DNA of 10,623 nucleotides. It comes from an uncultured Campylobacter sp. Its GTDB lineage: Bacteria; Campylobacterota; Campylobacteria; Campylobacterales; Campylobacteraceae. Within the stretch, counting starts at the first letter, position 1. Every line of letters starts with the position of its first letter. The notes beneath the pieces are model-generated. The model made no database searches. It saw only the letters and a program-made list of their open reading frames with translations, and was not told the origin of the DNA. The translations under genes and the position numbers were made by a program. Positions 1 through 7,464 of this stretch are shown here, piece by piece. The stretch spans positions 1-10,623 of the forward strand of contig CASFHJ010000172.1 in NCBI GenBank assembly GCA_949294425.1. The letters run 5' to 3'.

Positions 1-1
1 A

Positions 2-226
2 GAAATACGAAAAAAAGATATGCAAAGGCAGTTTTCTTTGGACGCTGCTGGGAAGTATTTTAGGGTGGAATTTTATGAGTTAAGGCATGCGGATTTAAAC
101 CAACAACTACTTCCAACAACAAATAGCAAAACCATAGACAATGCCCCTTACCTAAGCGATAGGCAGTATCAAGAGGCTTTGAAAAAAGATAAATTTTTAG
201 GTTCTATCTTGGTGGAGTTTAAATGA
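2..226 (+). CDS. 3' end of a probable Pgp1-like peptidoglycan carboxypeptidase (partial)
   Basis: The reading frame is open from the left edge of the window and ends at TGA 224-226, so only the last 74 residues are visible. The internal ATG at position 20 has no ribosome binding site, and the frame continues upstream of it, so it is not taken as the start. The visible part is polar and mixed-charge, with alternating hydrophobic stretches (KYFRVEFYEL, FLGSILVEFK) that fit a beta-sandwich C-terminal domain; no catalytic motif lies in this part. The stop overlaps the start of tsaD by four bases (ATGA), indicating translational coupling. In C. jejuni, as I recall, the gene in this position before tsaD is pgp1 (Cj1345c), an M99-family DL-carboxypeptidase that trims peptidoglycan and helps set helical cell shape. 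The identification rests mainly on that recalled synteny and is moderate. Confidence 0.5.
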   Translation, partial: EIRKKDMQRQFSLDAAGKYFRVEFYELRHADLNQQLLPTTNSKTIDNAPYLSDRQYQEALKKDKFLGSILVEFK

Positions 227-1230
227 AAAATCACATCTTAGCCATAGAAAGCTCCTGTGATGATAGCTCCATAGCCATTATAAATAAAGATGATTTTTCT
301 TTGCTTTTTGAGTCAAAAATATCGCAAGAAAATGAGCATAGCAAATATGGAGGCGTAGTGCCTGAACTAGCTTCAAGATTACACACAAAGGCTTTGGCTG
401 ATATTTTAGAAAAATGCCAAAAGCATTTTGATAAGCTTTGTGCCATAGCAGTTACTAATGAACCCGGCTTAAGTGTTTCTTTAATAGGAGGCATAAGCAT
501 GGCAAAAACTCTATCACTAGCCCTAAATTTGCCATTAATTGCCATAAATCACCTAAGAGGGCATGTTTATTCTTTGTTTTTAAATGAAGAGGCTAAATTT
601 GATATGGGGATCTTGCTTGTAAGTGGCGGACATACCATGCTTTTTCATGTTGATGATAAGGCTAAGATAAAGCTTATAGCAAAAAGCGATGATGATAGCT
701 TAGGAGAGAGCTTTGATAAGGTAGCTAAGATGATGAATTTAGGCTACCCAGGCGGTGCTGTCATAGAAAATTTAGCCAAAAAGGCTAAGAAAAAAAGCTT
801 AAAATTTAGCATACCATTAAGTTCTACAAAGGAGCTTAAATACAGCTTTTCAGGTCTTAAAAATCAAGTTCGCCTAGAGCTTTTAAAGCATGAAAATCTA
901 GATGAAAGCACAAGGGCTGAAGTTGCTTTTGCCTTTGAGGAGGCTGCGCTTTCTCATATAATGCAAAAATTAAAACTAGCCTTTGAGCTATACCGCTTTA
1001 AAAGCTTTGGTATAGTGGGCGGTGCTAGTGCTAATTTAAATTTAAGATCCAAGGTGCTTACCTTATGCAAACTTTATGAGTGCGAGTTAAAACTAGCCCC
1101 GCTTAAGTATTGTAGTGATAATGCTTTTATGATAGCTAGAGCAGCCTGTGAGGATTATAAAAAAAAGAATTTTGTAAGTCTTAGCGATGATATAATGCGT
1201 AGTAAGAGCGTGAATTTGGATTATATTTAA
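223..1230 (+). CDS. tsaD: tRNA N6-adenosine threonylcarbamoyltransferase TsaD
   Basis: TsaD (formerly Gcp/YgjD) transfers the threonylcarbamoyl group from threonylcarbamoyl-AMP to A37 of ANN-decoding tRNAs, in the cytoplasm, working with TsaB and TsaE. At 335 aa it has the usual bacterial length. The ASKHA-type fold signatures are clear: the N-terminal LAIESSCDDSS phosphate loop (residues 6-16), the metal-binding pair His110 and His114 in INHLRGH, LLVSGGHT (131-138), SLGESFDKVAKMMNLGYPGG (159-178), YSFSGLKNQV (207-216), VGGASAN (265-271), and the C-terminal metal ligand Asp299 in CSDNAFMIA. The ATG at 223 is preceded by GGTGGAG at 211-217 and overlaps the upstream stop. The neighbours, a Pgp1-like gene before and a pseudopilin after, match the order I recall from C. 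jejuni (Cj1345c-Cj1344c-Cj1343c). No key residue is missing. Confidence 0.96.
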   Translation: MKNHILAIESSCDDSSIAIINKDDFSLLFESKISQENEHSKYGGVVPELASRLHTKALADILEKCQKHFDKLCAIAVTNEPGLSVSLIGGISMAKTLSLALNLPLIAINHLRGHVYSLFLNEEAKFDMGILLVSGGHTMLFHVDDKAKIKLIAKSDDDSLGESFDKVAKMMNLGYPGGAVIENLAKKAKKKSLKFSIPLSSTKELKYSFSGLKNQVRLELLKHENLDESTRAEVAFAFEEAALSHIMQKLKLAFELYRFKSFGIVGGASANLNLRSKVLTLCKLYECELKLAPLKYCSDNAFMIARAACEDYKKKNFVSLSDDIMRSKSVNLDYI

Positions 1231-1241
1231 GGGAAGTGGGT

Positions 1242-1811
1242 ATGAAAAAAGCTTTCACGGTTTTAGAGTTAGTCTTTGTTATAGTCATTTTAGGTATCTT
1301 AGCAGCAATAGCCCTTCCCAAATTTAGCTCAAGTAAAGATGAAGCAGAGATTAGCAAGGCACTTAGCAATCTTAAAACCATAATATCTGATTTTAGCACT
1401 TACGCTCTTAAAAATGATTCTTTAAGTAGCACGGCTTTAATGAGTTCTGTAAATGCTATAGACAACGAGGATTTAAGTAGTTTAAGCGGGGTAAAAGAGA
1501 TAAATTTCAAGGTAGCAAACGATGAGCACTGTTTAAAAATAGTCTTTGTAAATGAAAGCTCCATCTTAGCTTTTGGCATAGCTAGTAACGAAAATGTTAA
1601 GCAAGAAATTCAAAATATCATCTCTTTGCAAAACAAGCTTTCATCAAATAAAAGCGATAATGCCGTAAAAAACCAGCTACTTTCAGCCCAGAATTCCTTG
1701 ATAAATGCGGATTTCACAAGCACTTCCACGAGTAAAGCTTGCGTAGCTTTAAGCAAGGAAGCAAATTTTAAAAACCTAGCAAGTAAAATTTACATATTGC
1801 TTGGAAACTAG
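1242..1811 (+). CDS. ctsG: Type IV pilin-like pseudopilin, probable competence protein CtsG
   Basis: This is a 189-aa protein with a classic class III (prepilin) leader: MKKA followed by FTVLE and a 20-residue hydrophobic helix. A prepilin peptidase would cut between Ala4 and Phe5, leaving N-methylatable Phe1 and the conserved Glu5 of the mature protein. The rest is a hydrophilic Ser/Asn/Lys-rich periplasmic domain with two cysteines (Cys97 and Cys167) that could form a disulfide, as in many pilins. It should sit in the inner membrane as part of a type II secretion/type IV pilus-like machine. In C. jejuni the equivalent gene after tsaD (Cj1343c) is, as I recall, ctsG of the natural transformation system. 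The start is set at ATG 1242 because AAGGGAAG (1229-1236) is correctly spaced for it; a GTG at 1236 is part of that site. It lies 11 bases after tsaD and is probably cotranscribed with it. Confidence 0.85.
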   Translation: MKKAFTVLELVFVIVILGILAAIALPKFSSSKDEAEISKALSNLKTIISDFSTYALKNDSLSSTALMSSVNAIDNEDLSSLSGVKEINFKVANDEHCLKIVFVNESSILAFGIASNENVKQEIQNIISLQNKLSSNKSDNAVKNQLLSAQNSLINADFTSTSTSKACVALSKEANFKNLASKIYILLGN

Positions 1812-1878
1812 TTTGATTATGTAAAAATGGATTTGTAAGTCCTTATACTTATAAAAAACTTAATTTAATCAAAACAAA

Positions 1879-1904
1879 AGCAAAAATTTGCTAGAATTTG
1901 CTCT
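1879..1904 (+). promoter_or_regulatory. Promoter of infA
   Basis: A TAGAAT -10 box at 1892-1897 is preceded by GC, matching the Campylobacter sigma-70 pattern (gnTAnAAT), and lies downstream of an A/T-rich tract with no obvious -35. Transcription would start near 1904, giving a leader of about 27 bases before the TTG start of infA. A small palindrome, AGCAAA-AA-TTTGCT (1879-1892), abuts and overlaps the first base of the -10 box and could be an operator, but there is no independent support for that. The call rests on motif match and position only. Confidence 0.55.
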
Positions 1905-1930
1905 TTAATTTTCCAGAAAGGAGAGTATAT

Positions 1931-2149
1931 TTGGCAAAAGATGATGTTATAGAAATAGACGGCACGGTTATAGAGGCTTTGCCAAATGCTACCTTTAAGG
2001 TAGAGCTTGATAATAAGCACGTTATTTTATGCCACATAGCTGGTAAGATGCGTATGCACTACATTAGGATTATGCCCGGAGACAAGGTAAAAGTCGAGCT
2101 TACACCTTATAGCTTAGACAAGGGCAGGATTACTTTTAGGTATAAATAA
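1931..2149 (+). CDS. infA: Translation initiation factor IF-1
   Basis: IF-1 is a 72-aa OB-fold protein that binds the A site of the 30S subunit during initiation and modulates IF-2 and IF-3. The product matches the family end to end: [19 protein letters not shown] at the N terminus, a central [20 protein letters not shown] core, then [11 protein letters not shown] and the C-terminal GRITFRYK. The start is TTG at 1931: it gives exactly the family length, and the strong AAAGGAGAG site at 1917-1925 ends five bases before it. No in-frame ATG exists upstream, and the first internal Met lies deep in the conserved core. An upstream in-frame TTG at 1898 would begin inside the promoter and is rejected. 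A new promoter follows 12 bases after the stop, so infA may be expressed partly independently of the r-protein genes that follow. Confidence 0.97.
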   Translation: MAKDDVIEIDGTVIEALPNATFKVELDNKHVILCHIAGKMRMHYIRIMPGDKVKVELTPYSLDKGRITFRYK

Positions 2150-2161
2150 GTTTTACTTAGA

Positions 2162-2174
2162 TATAATCAAACTT
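2162..2174 (+). promoter_or_regulatory. Promoter for rpmJ and the alpha operon
   Basis: A perfect TATAAT -10 hexamer at 2162-2167 sits 12 bases downstream of the infA stop. The start site would be near 2174, leaving an untranslated leader of about 119 bases before rpmJ. A second possible -10 box, TATAAA at 2238-2243, lies inside that leader. The predicted start coincides with the first base of the 5' strand of the leader's outer stem. The assignment rests on sequence match only. Confidence 0.6.
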
Positions 2175-2280
2175 TTTGCAACGAAACTGACACAAGAAAC
2201 ATTTTTAAAATTTAACACTTGTTTTAAAAATGCTTGCTATAAAAAAGCTATGTTGCAAAATCTAAAGTGAATTTACTTTC
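2174..2280 (+). promoter_or_regulatory. Structured 5' leader of the rpmJ-alpha operon mRNA
   Basis: This non-coding interval holds nested inverted repeats. The outer stem pairs TTTTGCAAC (2174-2182) with GTTGCAAAA (2252-2260), nine perfect base pairs. Inside it, CATTTTTAAAA (2200-2210) pairs with TTTTAAAAATG (2222-2232), eleven perfect pairs with an 11-base loop. That stem extends below a three-base bulge by CAAG (2193-2196) with CTTG (2233-2236). A third small hairpin, AAAGTG (2264-2269) with TACTTT (2274-2279), lies directly against the ribosome binding site of rpmJ (AAAGGAG from 2281). Such leaders before ribosomal protein operons often bind one of the encoded proteins (S4 in the E. coli alpha operon). 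Which protein, if any, binds here is unknown, and the fold is read by eye. Confidence 0.5.
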
Positions 2281-2292
2281 AAAGGAGAGGGT

Positions 2293-2406
2293 ATGAAGGT
2301 CAGACCATCTGTAAAGAAGATGTGCGACAAGTGCAAGGTGGTGCGTCGTAAGGGCGTGGTTCGTATAATATGTGAAAATCCAAAACACAAGCAAAGACAA
2401 GGATAG
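2293..2406 (+). CDS. rpmJ: Large-subunit ribosomal protein bL36
   Basis: bL36 is the smallest protein of the 50S subunit, near the peptidyl transferase region. The ORF encodes 37 aa starting [15 protein letters not shown] and ending HKQRQG, the standard length and pattern. It is the zinc-binding (C+) form: Cys11, Cys14, Cys27 and His32 are all present, forming the CxxC...C...H site. The ATG at 2293 follows an AAAGGAGAGG ribosome binding site at 2281-2290. The stop (2404-2406) is three bases before the rpsM start, and the AAGGA at its 3' end serves as the rpsM ribosome binding site, so the two genes are tightly linked. Because it is under 40 codons it is easily missed by ORF length cut-offs. 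Confidence 0.97.
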
Positions 2407-2409
2407 TGC

Positions 2410-2775
2410 ATGGCTCGTATAGCTGGGGTTGATTTACCAAAGAAAAAAAGAATAGAATATGGTTTAACCTATATATATGGTATAGGTTTATACACTTCAA
2501 GAAAGATTCTTGATAAAACTGGAATTTCTTATGACAAAAGAGTTGCTGATTTGAGTGAAGATGAGGCTGCTGCTATAAGAAAAGAGATACAAGAAAGCTA
2601 TATGGTTGAAGGTGATCTTAGAAAGCAAGTGGCTATGGATATAAAGGCTCTTATGGATCTTGGTTCTTACAGAGGCTTAAGACATAGAAAGGGCTTACCT
2701 GTAAGGGGTCAAAAAACTAAGACTAATGCCAGAACACGTAAAGGCAAAAGAAAAACAGTTGGTGCTAAATCATAA
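2410..2775 (+). CDS. rpsM: Small-subunit ribosomal protein uS13
   Basis: uS13 lies in the head of the 30S subunit and contacts 50S and the P-site tRNA. The 121-aa product carries the family signatures: [10 protein letters not shown] at the N terminus, [13 protein letters not shown] [10 protein letters not shown] with the helix-hairpin-helix region, the central [40 protein letters not shown], and a lysine-rich tail that reaches the tRNA. It starts at ATG 2410, three bases after rpmJ, using AAGGA at the end of rpmJ. It is followed after nine bases by rpsK. The order rpmJ-rpsM-rpsK-rpsD-rpoA-rplQ is the classic bacterial alpha operon. Confidence 0.98.
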   Translation: MARIAGVDLPKKKRIEYGLTYIYGIGLYTSRKILDKTGISYDKRVADLSEDEAAAIRKEIQESYMVEGDLRKQVAMDIKALMDLGSYRGLRHRKGLPVRGQKTKTNARTRKGKRKTVGAKS

Positions 2776-2784
2776 GGATAGGAA

Positions 2785-3177
2785 ATGGCAAAAAGAAAAG
2801 TTATAAAGAAAAAAGTAGTAAAGAAAAATATAGCCAAGGGCATAGTTTACATAAATGCTACTTTTAATAATACTATGGTTACGGTTACAGATGAAATGGG
2901 AAATGTTATAGCTTGGTCCTCGGCTGGTGGTCTTGGCTTTAAGGGTTCTAAGAAATCAACTCCTTATGCTGCACAACAAGCAGTAGAAGATGCTCTAGCT
3001 AAGGCAAAAGAACATGGCATAAAAGAGCTTGGTATAAAGGTTCAAGGTCCAGGAGGCGGTAGAGAAACCGCTGTAAAAAGCGTGGGTGCAGTAGAGGGTA
3101 TAAAGGTAACATTTTTAAAAGATATAACACCATTAGCACATAATGGTTGCAGACCACCTAAACGTCGTCGTGTTTAA
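2785..3177 (+). CDS. rpsK: Small-subunit ribosomal protein uS11
   Basis: uS11 binds the 690 and 790 loops of 16S rRNA on the 30S platform and partners with bS21 and uS7. The 130-aa product has a basic N-terminal tail ([13 protein letters not shown]), then the conserved core [21 protein letters not shown] (residues about 19-39), [33 protein letters not shown] and the C-terminal [15 protein letters not shown]. Length and both ends match the family. The ATG at 2785 is preceded by AAGGATAGG, and rpsD begins 12 bases after the stop. Confidence 0.98.
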   Translation: MAKRKVIKKKVVKKNIAKGIVYINATFNNTMVTVTDEMGNVIAWSSAGGLGFKGSKKSTPYAAQQAVEDALAKAKEHGIKELGIKVQGPGGGRETAVKSVGAVEGIKVTFLKDITPLAHNGCRPPKRRRV

Positions 3178-3188
3178 AAGGAGATAAA

Positions 3189-3815
3189 ATGGCAAGATAT
3201 AGAGGAGCTGTAGAAAAACTTGAAAGACGTTTTGGCGTAAGCTTGGCGCTTAAGGGAGAGAGAAGATTAGCCGGTAAAAGTGCTTTAGATAAAAGACCTT
3301 ATGCACCGGGACAACATGGAGCAAAAAGAGGCAAGATAAGCGAATACGGGCTCCAGCTAAGAGAAAAACAAAAGGCTAAATTTATGTATGGAGTTAGTGA
3401 AAAGCAGTTTAGAAGGCTTTTTGCAGAGGCAGCTAGAAGAGATGGAAATACAGGGGTTTTACTCATACAACTCTTAGAACAAAGGCTTGATAATGTAGTT
3501 TATAGAATGAGTTTTGCTACCACTCGCCGTTTTGCAAGACAATTAGTAACACACGGACATATACTAGTTGATGGCAAAAAGGTTAATATACCTAGTTATA
3601 GGGTTGAAGCAGGACAAAAGATAGAGATAGTAGAAAAAAGCAAAAATAATCCTCAAATTTCAAGAGCCATAGAGCTAAGTGCTCAAACAGGTATGGTTGC
3701 TTGGGTAGATGTTGAAAAAGAGAAGAGATTTGGAATTTTTACGAGGTATCCACAAAGAGATGAAGTAGTAATTCCTGTTGAAGAGAGATTTATAGTAGAG
3801 CTATACTCTAAGTAA
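3189..3815 (+). CDS. rpsD: Small-subunit ribosomal protein uS4
   Basis: uS4 is a primary 16S rRNA binding protein that nucleates assembly of the 30S body and helps monitor decoding fidelity. In E. coli it also represses its own operon. The 208-aa protein starts [16 protein letters not shown], contains [22 protein letters not shown] (about residues 37-57), then an S4 RNA-binding domain (about 98-150; [34 protein letters not shown]). The N-terminal zinc cysteines of the C+ form are absent, so it is the zinc-independent type. The ribosome binding site AAAAGGAG precedes ATG 3189. If autoregulation exists here, the structured leader before rpmJ is a candidate target, but nothing in the sequence proves it. 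Confidence 0.98.
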   Translation: MARYRGAVEKLERRFGVSLALKGERRLAGKSALDKRPYAPGQHGAKRGKISEYGLQLREKQKAKFMYGVSEKQFRRLFAEAARRDGNTGVLLIQLLEQRLDNVVYRMSFATTRRFARQLVTHGHILVDGKKVNIPSYRVEAGQKIEIVEKSKNNPQISRAIELSAQTGMVAWVDVEKEKRFGIFTRYPQRDEVVIPVEERFIVELYSK

Positions 3816-3827
3816 GGGAGGCTAAGT

Positions 3828-4841
3828 ATGAAGACTATAACTACATCAGCTTATACGCCAAATAAATTTGACATAGAGGAGCTAAGTCCAACTACCGCTA
3901 AGATAAGTGCTTGGCCCTTTGAAATAGGCTACGGAATAACATTAGCTCACCCTTTAAGAAGGTTACTTTACACAAGCACAGTTGGTTTTGCACCAACTGC
4001 ACTTCACATAGATGGGGTCAGCCATGAATTTGATAGTATGCGTGGTATGCTTGAAGATGTTGCTTTATTTATAATCAATCTCAAAAAACTTCGTCTTAAG
4101 CTTAAAAATGATTCTAATAAGGAAGTGATAGATTTTCATTTCAAGGGTCCAAAAGAAATTCACGGCAAGGACCTAAATAATGATTTATTAGAGGTTGTAA
4201 ATGAGGAAGCTTATTTAGCCACTATAAATGAGGATGTTGATTTAAAATTTTCTATCATAGTAGAAAAGGGTATAGGCTATGTTCCTAGCGAGGATATAAG
4301 AGAGATGATACCAGATACTAAATTCATAGCTCTTGATGCCTTTTTTACACCTGTTAGAGAAGCGGTTTATGACATAGAAAAGGTTCTTTTTGGGGATAAT
4401 CCAGACTATGAAAAGGTAGTTTTTACCATAACAACAGATGGACAAATCTCTCCTAATAAGGCCTTTGAAAATGCCTTAGAGGCTATGTATAAACAACTTT
4501 CTGTCTTTGATAAGATTATGAATGTAGGAACTATGGTTAAAAGCCAAAATACCTCAAATGAGATAGAAAATATGAAGTTACTTCAAAATATAACGGATTT
4601 AAATTTAAGCGCTAGATCTTTTAATTGCCTTGAAAAAGCTGGGATAACCTACATAGGTGAGCTTGCCCTGATGAGTCTAAATGAACTTGCTGCTCTTAAG
4701 AATCTAGGTAAAAAGTCCCTAGATGAAATAAAAAGCATAATGGAAAGCATAGGGCTACCGGTTGGCACTTCGAAGTTAAGTGATAATAAGGAAGCTTTGA
4801 AGAAAAATATAGAAGAGCTTAAAGCACAAAATGAAGGATAA
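3828..4841 (+). CDS. rpoA: RNA polymerase alpha subunit
   Basis: RpoA dimerises to scaffold core RNA polymerase and, through its C-terminal domain, touches upstream promoter DNA and activators. The 337-aa product has a full N-terminal domain (about 1-235) with the assembly motif [10 protein letters not shown] (41-50; Arg44 and Arg45), then a linker and the alpha-CTD (about 252-312) with [16 protein letters not shown] and [13 protein letters not shown]. The DNA-contacting Arg263 and Asn266 align with Arg265 and Asn268 of E. coli. A charged tail of about 25 residues (315-337) extends past the usual end of the CTD. GGGAGG precedes ATG 3828. rplQ starts three bases after the stop, so the two are translationally linked. 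Confidence 0.98.
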   Translation: MKTITTSAYTPNKFDIEELSPTTAKISAWPFEIGYGITLAHPLRRLLYTSTVGFAPTALHIDGVSHEFDSMRGMLEDVALFIINLKKLRLKLKNDSNKEVIDFHFKGPKEIHGKDLNNDLLEVVNEEAYLATINEDVDLKFSIIVEKGIGYVPSEDIREMIPDTKFIALDAFFTPVREAVYDIEKVLFGDNPDYEKVVFTITTDGQISPNKAFENALEAMYKQLSVFDKIMNVGTMVKSQNTSNEIENMKLLQNITDLNLSARSFNCLEKAGITYIGELALMSLNELAALKNLGKKSLDEIKSIMESIGLPVGTSKLSDNKEALKKNIEELKAQNEG

Positions 4842-4844
4842 AAA

Positions 4845-5198
4845 ATGAGACATAGACACGGATATAGAAAGCTAGGCAGAACCTCTTCTCATCGTGCTGC
4901 CTTACTTAAAAATTTAAGTATAGCCTTGATACAAAATTCTAAGATAGAAACTACCTTGCAAAAGGCTAAGGAATTACGTTCTTATATAGAAAAGCTTATC
5001 ACTAGAGCTAGGGTTGGGGATTTTAATGCACACAGAGCAATTTTTGCTGCCTTGCAAGATAAAGCTAGCACAAAAAAACTTGTTGATGAGTTAGCACCTA
5101 AATTTAAGGATAGAAAAGGTGGCTACACAAGGATAATTAAAACCAGACTTAGACGTGGTGATGCCGCTGAAATGGCTTTTATAGAATTTGTAGATTAA
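4845..5198 (+). CDS. rplQ: Large-subunit ribosomal protein bL17
   Basis: bL17 lies on the 50S surface near the exit tunnel. The 117-aa product has the family start [23 protein letters not shown], the [20 protein letters not shown] segment and the ending [23 protein letters not shown]. Length is typical. Its ribosome binding site (GAAGGA) lies inside the last codons of rpoA. It is the last gene of the operon: a strong hairpin terminator begins at its stop codon, and the next gene is on the other strand. Confidence 0.98.
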   Translation: MRHRHGYRKLGRTSSHRAALLKNLSIALIQNSKIETTLQKAKELRSYIEKLITRARVGDFNAHRAIFAALQDKASTKKLVDELAPKFKDRKGGYTRIIKTRLRRGDAAEMAFIEFVD

Positions 5199-5224
5199 AA
5201 TAAGCACCTCCTTTGGTGCTTATT
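5199..5224. terminator. Bidirectional terminator between rplQ and metA
   Basis: AATAAGCACC (5199-5208) and GGTGCTTATT (5215-5224) form a perfect ten-base-pair stem with a six-base loop. On the plus strand it is followed by a T-rich tract (AAGTTTTAAAACTTTTTT, itself containing a small palindrome). On the minus strand the stem runs into TTTTAA. It lies between two convergent genes, immediately after the stop codons of rplQ and, read from the other side, metA, and so can end transcripts from both directions. Confidence 0.88.
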
Positions 5225-5240
5225 AAGTTTTAAAACTTTT

Positions 5241-6128
5241 TTAACTTAACTTAAAAGGAGTTGCTTGATATACCTCATAATTTAGCCAGTTTGAAAAAAT
5301 ACAATTTGCCTCGCAACGCCAAGAGTATTTTATCTTTCCTCTTTTATCATAGTAGTTTATAGGTTTTTTTATCTTTAATTTAGCCTTTAGATCTCTTTTA
5401 TACTCTAAGTCTAGGGTATTTTTAGTGTATTCAGGATGTCCAAGCATAAATAAAGACTTTTCATCTCTTAGCAAAACCACTCCTGCTTTTTTTGATTTAA
5501 GCAAAATTTTAAGCTCCTTGTGTTTTTTTATATCTTTTTCATCTATACTGGCATATCTTGAATTTGGTATAAAAATTTTATCGTCTAGATTAGTAAGCAC
5601 AAGATCATCTTTTACGATCTTGCACTTGTAAATTCCTGAAATTTTATCTTTTTGCACCCTTTTATTTAGACCATAAAAATGATAAAGTGCTGCCATGGCT
5701 CCCCAGCATATATACATAGTGCTTGTTACACGCCTCTTTAAAAAGTCAAGTATATCCCTAAACTCTTTCCAGTATTTTACCTTTTCATATTCTAAAAGCT
5801 CCACAGGAGCGCCCGTTACTATAGCTGCATCAAAATTTCTAGTCTTTACGTCATTAAGCCCCTTGTAAAATTTATCAAGATGAAGGCTTGAGGTATTCTT
5901 ACCCACGTAACTTTGGGTGGATAAAAATGTGATGTTGATTTGTAGTGGCGAGTTTGCAAGCAAACTTAAGAGCTGATTTTCTGCTTGAATTTTTATAGGC
6001 ATTAAATTTAGTATTAAAATTTCTAAGGCTCTTATATCCTGCGTATTGGCTCTTTTTGTGTCCATCACAAAGACTTCTTTTTGAAGTTTTTTAAAGGCTG
6101 GTATATCCTTTGGTATTATAACGGGCAT
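5241..6128 (-). CDS. metA: Homoserine O-acyltransferase MetA, predicted acetyl-CoA specific
   Basis: MetA acylates the hydroxyl of L-homoserine in the first committed step of methionine synthesis in the cytoplasm. The 295-aa product has the full family pattern: [11 protein letters not shown] start, [19 protein letters not shown] (26-44) with Lys46, NSPLQ (59-63), TGAPVELL (105-112), the nucleophile Cys141 in ICWGA, and the His231/Glu233 pair in GHPEY, ending [14 protein letters not shown]. Glu110 sits at the position known from the Bacillus cereus enzyme (Glu111) to favour acetyl-CoA, where succinyl-CoA enzymes carry Gly. O-acetylhomoserine is therefore the predicted product, which fits the MetY-type partner encoded upstream. 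The start codon has an AAGGAG site. It follows the metY stop by ten bases, so the two form an operon under the leader described at 7445-7617. Confidence 0.95.
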   Translation of the reverse strand: MPVIIPKDIPAFKKLQKEVFVMDTKRANTQDIRALEILILNLMPIKIQAENQLLSLLANSPLQINITFLSTQSYVGKNTSSLHLDKFYKGLNDVKTRNFDAAIVTGAPVELLEYEKVKYWKEFRDILDFLKRRVTSTMYICWGAMAALYHFYGLNKRVQKDKISGIYKCKIVKDDLVLTNLDDKIFIPNSRYASIDEKDIKKHKELKILLKSKKAGVVLLRDEKSLFMLGHPEYTKNTLDLEYKRDLKAKLKIKKPINYYDKRGKIKYSWRCEANCIFSNWLNYEVYQATPFKLS

Positions 6129-6138
6129 ATAAAACTCC

Positions 6139-7416
6139 TTATTTTTCTATGGCTTGTTTTAAATCATTTATTATATCGGCACTACTTTCTAAGCCTATGC
6201 TAAGTCTTACTGTGCTTGGTGTTATGCCCGCTATATCTAGCTCTTCTTTGCTTAGCTGAGAATGAGTAGTTGAAGCTGGGTGTATGATCAAGGACTTAGA
6301 ATCCCCCAAATTTGCAGCTATGGTAAATAGTTTTACTTCATTACAAATTTTCTTTGCCTCTTCATAGGAGTTTGCTTCAAAGCTTAAAAGACCGCTTGAT
6401 TTTGAGTCTTTGAAGTATTTTTTAAGCAAGGCATTGTATTTATTATTTTCTAGACCCGGGTAAAAAACTGAGCTTATTTTAGGGTGATCTTGTAAAAATT
6501 TAGCCACCTCTAAGGCATTTTGACTATGCTTGTTTATCCTAAGTTCTAGTGTTTCAAGCCCTTGTATCAAGTTCCAAGCACTACTAGCGCTAAGAGTAGC
6601 ACCTATGTTTCTTAGCCATTCTGTGATTATTCTTATTGAGAAAAATGGCAGGGGCAAAGAAGAATAAATAAGTCCATGATAGCTCTCATCAGGAGTATTG
6701 AAACTCTCATAGCGAGGATTGTCCTTTATAAGCTCGTTTAAGCCCTCTCTTTCTATTATCGCTCCTCCTAGAGTTGAACCTTGTCCGTTTACATATTTGC
6801 TTAGACTGTAAACTACCACATCAACTCCATGTTCAAAGGGCTTGTGTAAAAAGCTTGTTGCAACAGTATTATCACAAATTGTGATAATGCCATGTTTTCT
6901 AGCTATATCAGTGATAGATCTTGTATCAGCTATTGAAATTTGAGGATTTGAAAGACTTTCAAAAAATATAGCCTTTGTTTTATCGTCTATTAGGCTTTCT
7001 AGCGAGGCTGGATTATCTATATCAAAGCTTTGGGTTTGTATGCCAAATCTTTTTGGCAGAACGTAGGAAAGTAGGGTCTGTGAACCTCCGTAAATTTTGT
7101 TTGAGTAAAGAATTTTATCATTACTATGAGCTGAATTTAAAATAGAGTAAAAAACAGCGGCTGAACCACTTGAGGTAACATTTCCAAAGGCACCGCCTTC
7201 AACAGCTGCCAATCTCCTGCCTAAGATATCGCATGTTGGGTTAGTAACTCTTGAGTATATATTTCCTAGCTCCTCTAGAGCAAATCTAGCTGCTGCTTGT
7301 TCTAAATTTTCAAAACTATAAGCTGTGTTTTGATATATAGGAACTGATATTGTTCTTTGACCATCGTATTCATATCCTGCGTGTAGGGCTAGTGTATTTT
7401 CTGTGTATGTTGACAT
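6139..7416 (-). CDS. metY: O-acetylhomoserine sulfhydrylase (MetY/MetB family, PLP enzyme)
   Basis: This 425-aa protein belongs to the Cys/Met metabolism PLP family. It is expected to make homocysteine from O-acetylhomoserine and sulfide (direct sulfhydrylation). Visible landmarks are the substrate/cofactor motif YSR (54-56), the TSSGSAA phosphate loop (81-87), CDNT (Asp182, pairing with the pyridine nitrogen), [15 protein letters not shown] with the Schiff-base Lys207, [10 protein letters not shown] (379-388) and VRLSIGLE near the end. The length of about 425 and the [10 protein letters not shown] signature fit sulfhydrylases better than cystathionine gamma-synthase, which is nearer 385-400 aa. 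The C. jejuni counterpart is often labelled metB. AGGAG at 7423-7427 serves ATG 7416. It is the first gene of the operon, preceded by a 200-base leader with a probable Met attenuator. Confidence 0.93.
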   Translation of the reverse strand: MSTYTENTLALHAGYEYDGQRTISVPIYQNTAYSFENLEQAAARFALEELGNIYSRVTNPTCDILGRRLAAVEGGAFGNVTSSGSAAVFYSILNSAHSNDKILYSNKIYGGSQTLLSYVLPKRFGIQTQSFDIDNPASLESLIDDKTKAIFFESLSNPQISIADTRSITDIARKHGIITICDNTVATSFLHKPFEHGVDVVVYSLSKYVNGQGSTLGGAIIEREGLNELIKDNPRYESFNTPDESYHGLIYSSLPLPFFSIRIITEWLRNIGATLSASSAWNLIQGLETLELRINKHSQNALEVAKFLQDHPKISSVFYPGLENNKYNALLKKYFKDSKSSGLLSFEANSYEEAKKICNEVKLFTIAANLGDSKSLIIHPASTTHSQLSKEELDIAGITPSTVRLSIGLESSADIINDLKQAIEK

Positions 7417-7444
7417 ATTTTTCTCCTATGATTTTTATTTTGTT

Positions 7445-7464
7445 AAAAAAAATGCTAAGCATTT
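7445..7464 (-). terminator. Leader terminator (attenuator) of the metY-metA operon
   Basis: Read on the minus strand, AAATGC (7464-7459), loop TTA and GCATTT (7455-7450) form a six-base-pair hairpin whose 3' arm runs into eight consecutive T residues (7452-7445). This is a compact intrinsic terminator placed inside the untranslated leader, about 30 bases before the metY start and before its ribosome binding site. A terminator between a promoter and its own first gene is the hallmark of attenuation. The stem has only two G-C pairs, so it is likely inefficient or conditional. Confidence 0.6.

Noticed and set aside
231..545. Minus-strand 104-codon ORF inside tsaD
   Set aside because: It is a shadow of the tsaD frame, with no ribosome binding site or recognisable domain.
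1236..1241. GTG start two codons upstream for the pseudopilin
   Set aside because: The GTG lies within or against the ribosome binding site, and the prepilin leader beginning at ATG 1242 is the standard form.
1829..1842. Hairpin GGATT/AGTCC after the pseudopilin gene as a terminator
   Set aside because: It has only five pairs with one wobble and no clean T run behind it, so it is too weak to call.
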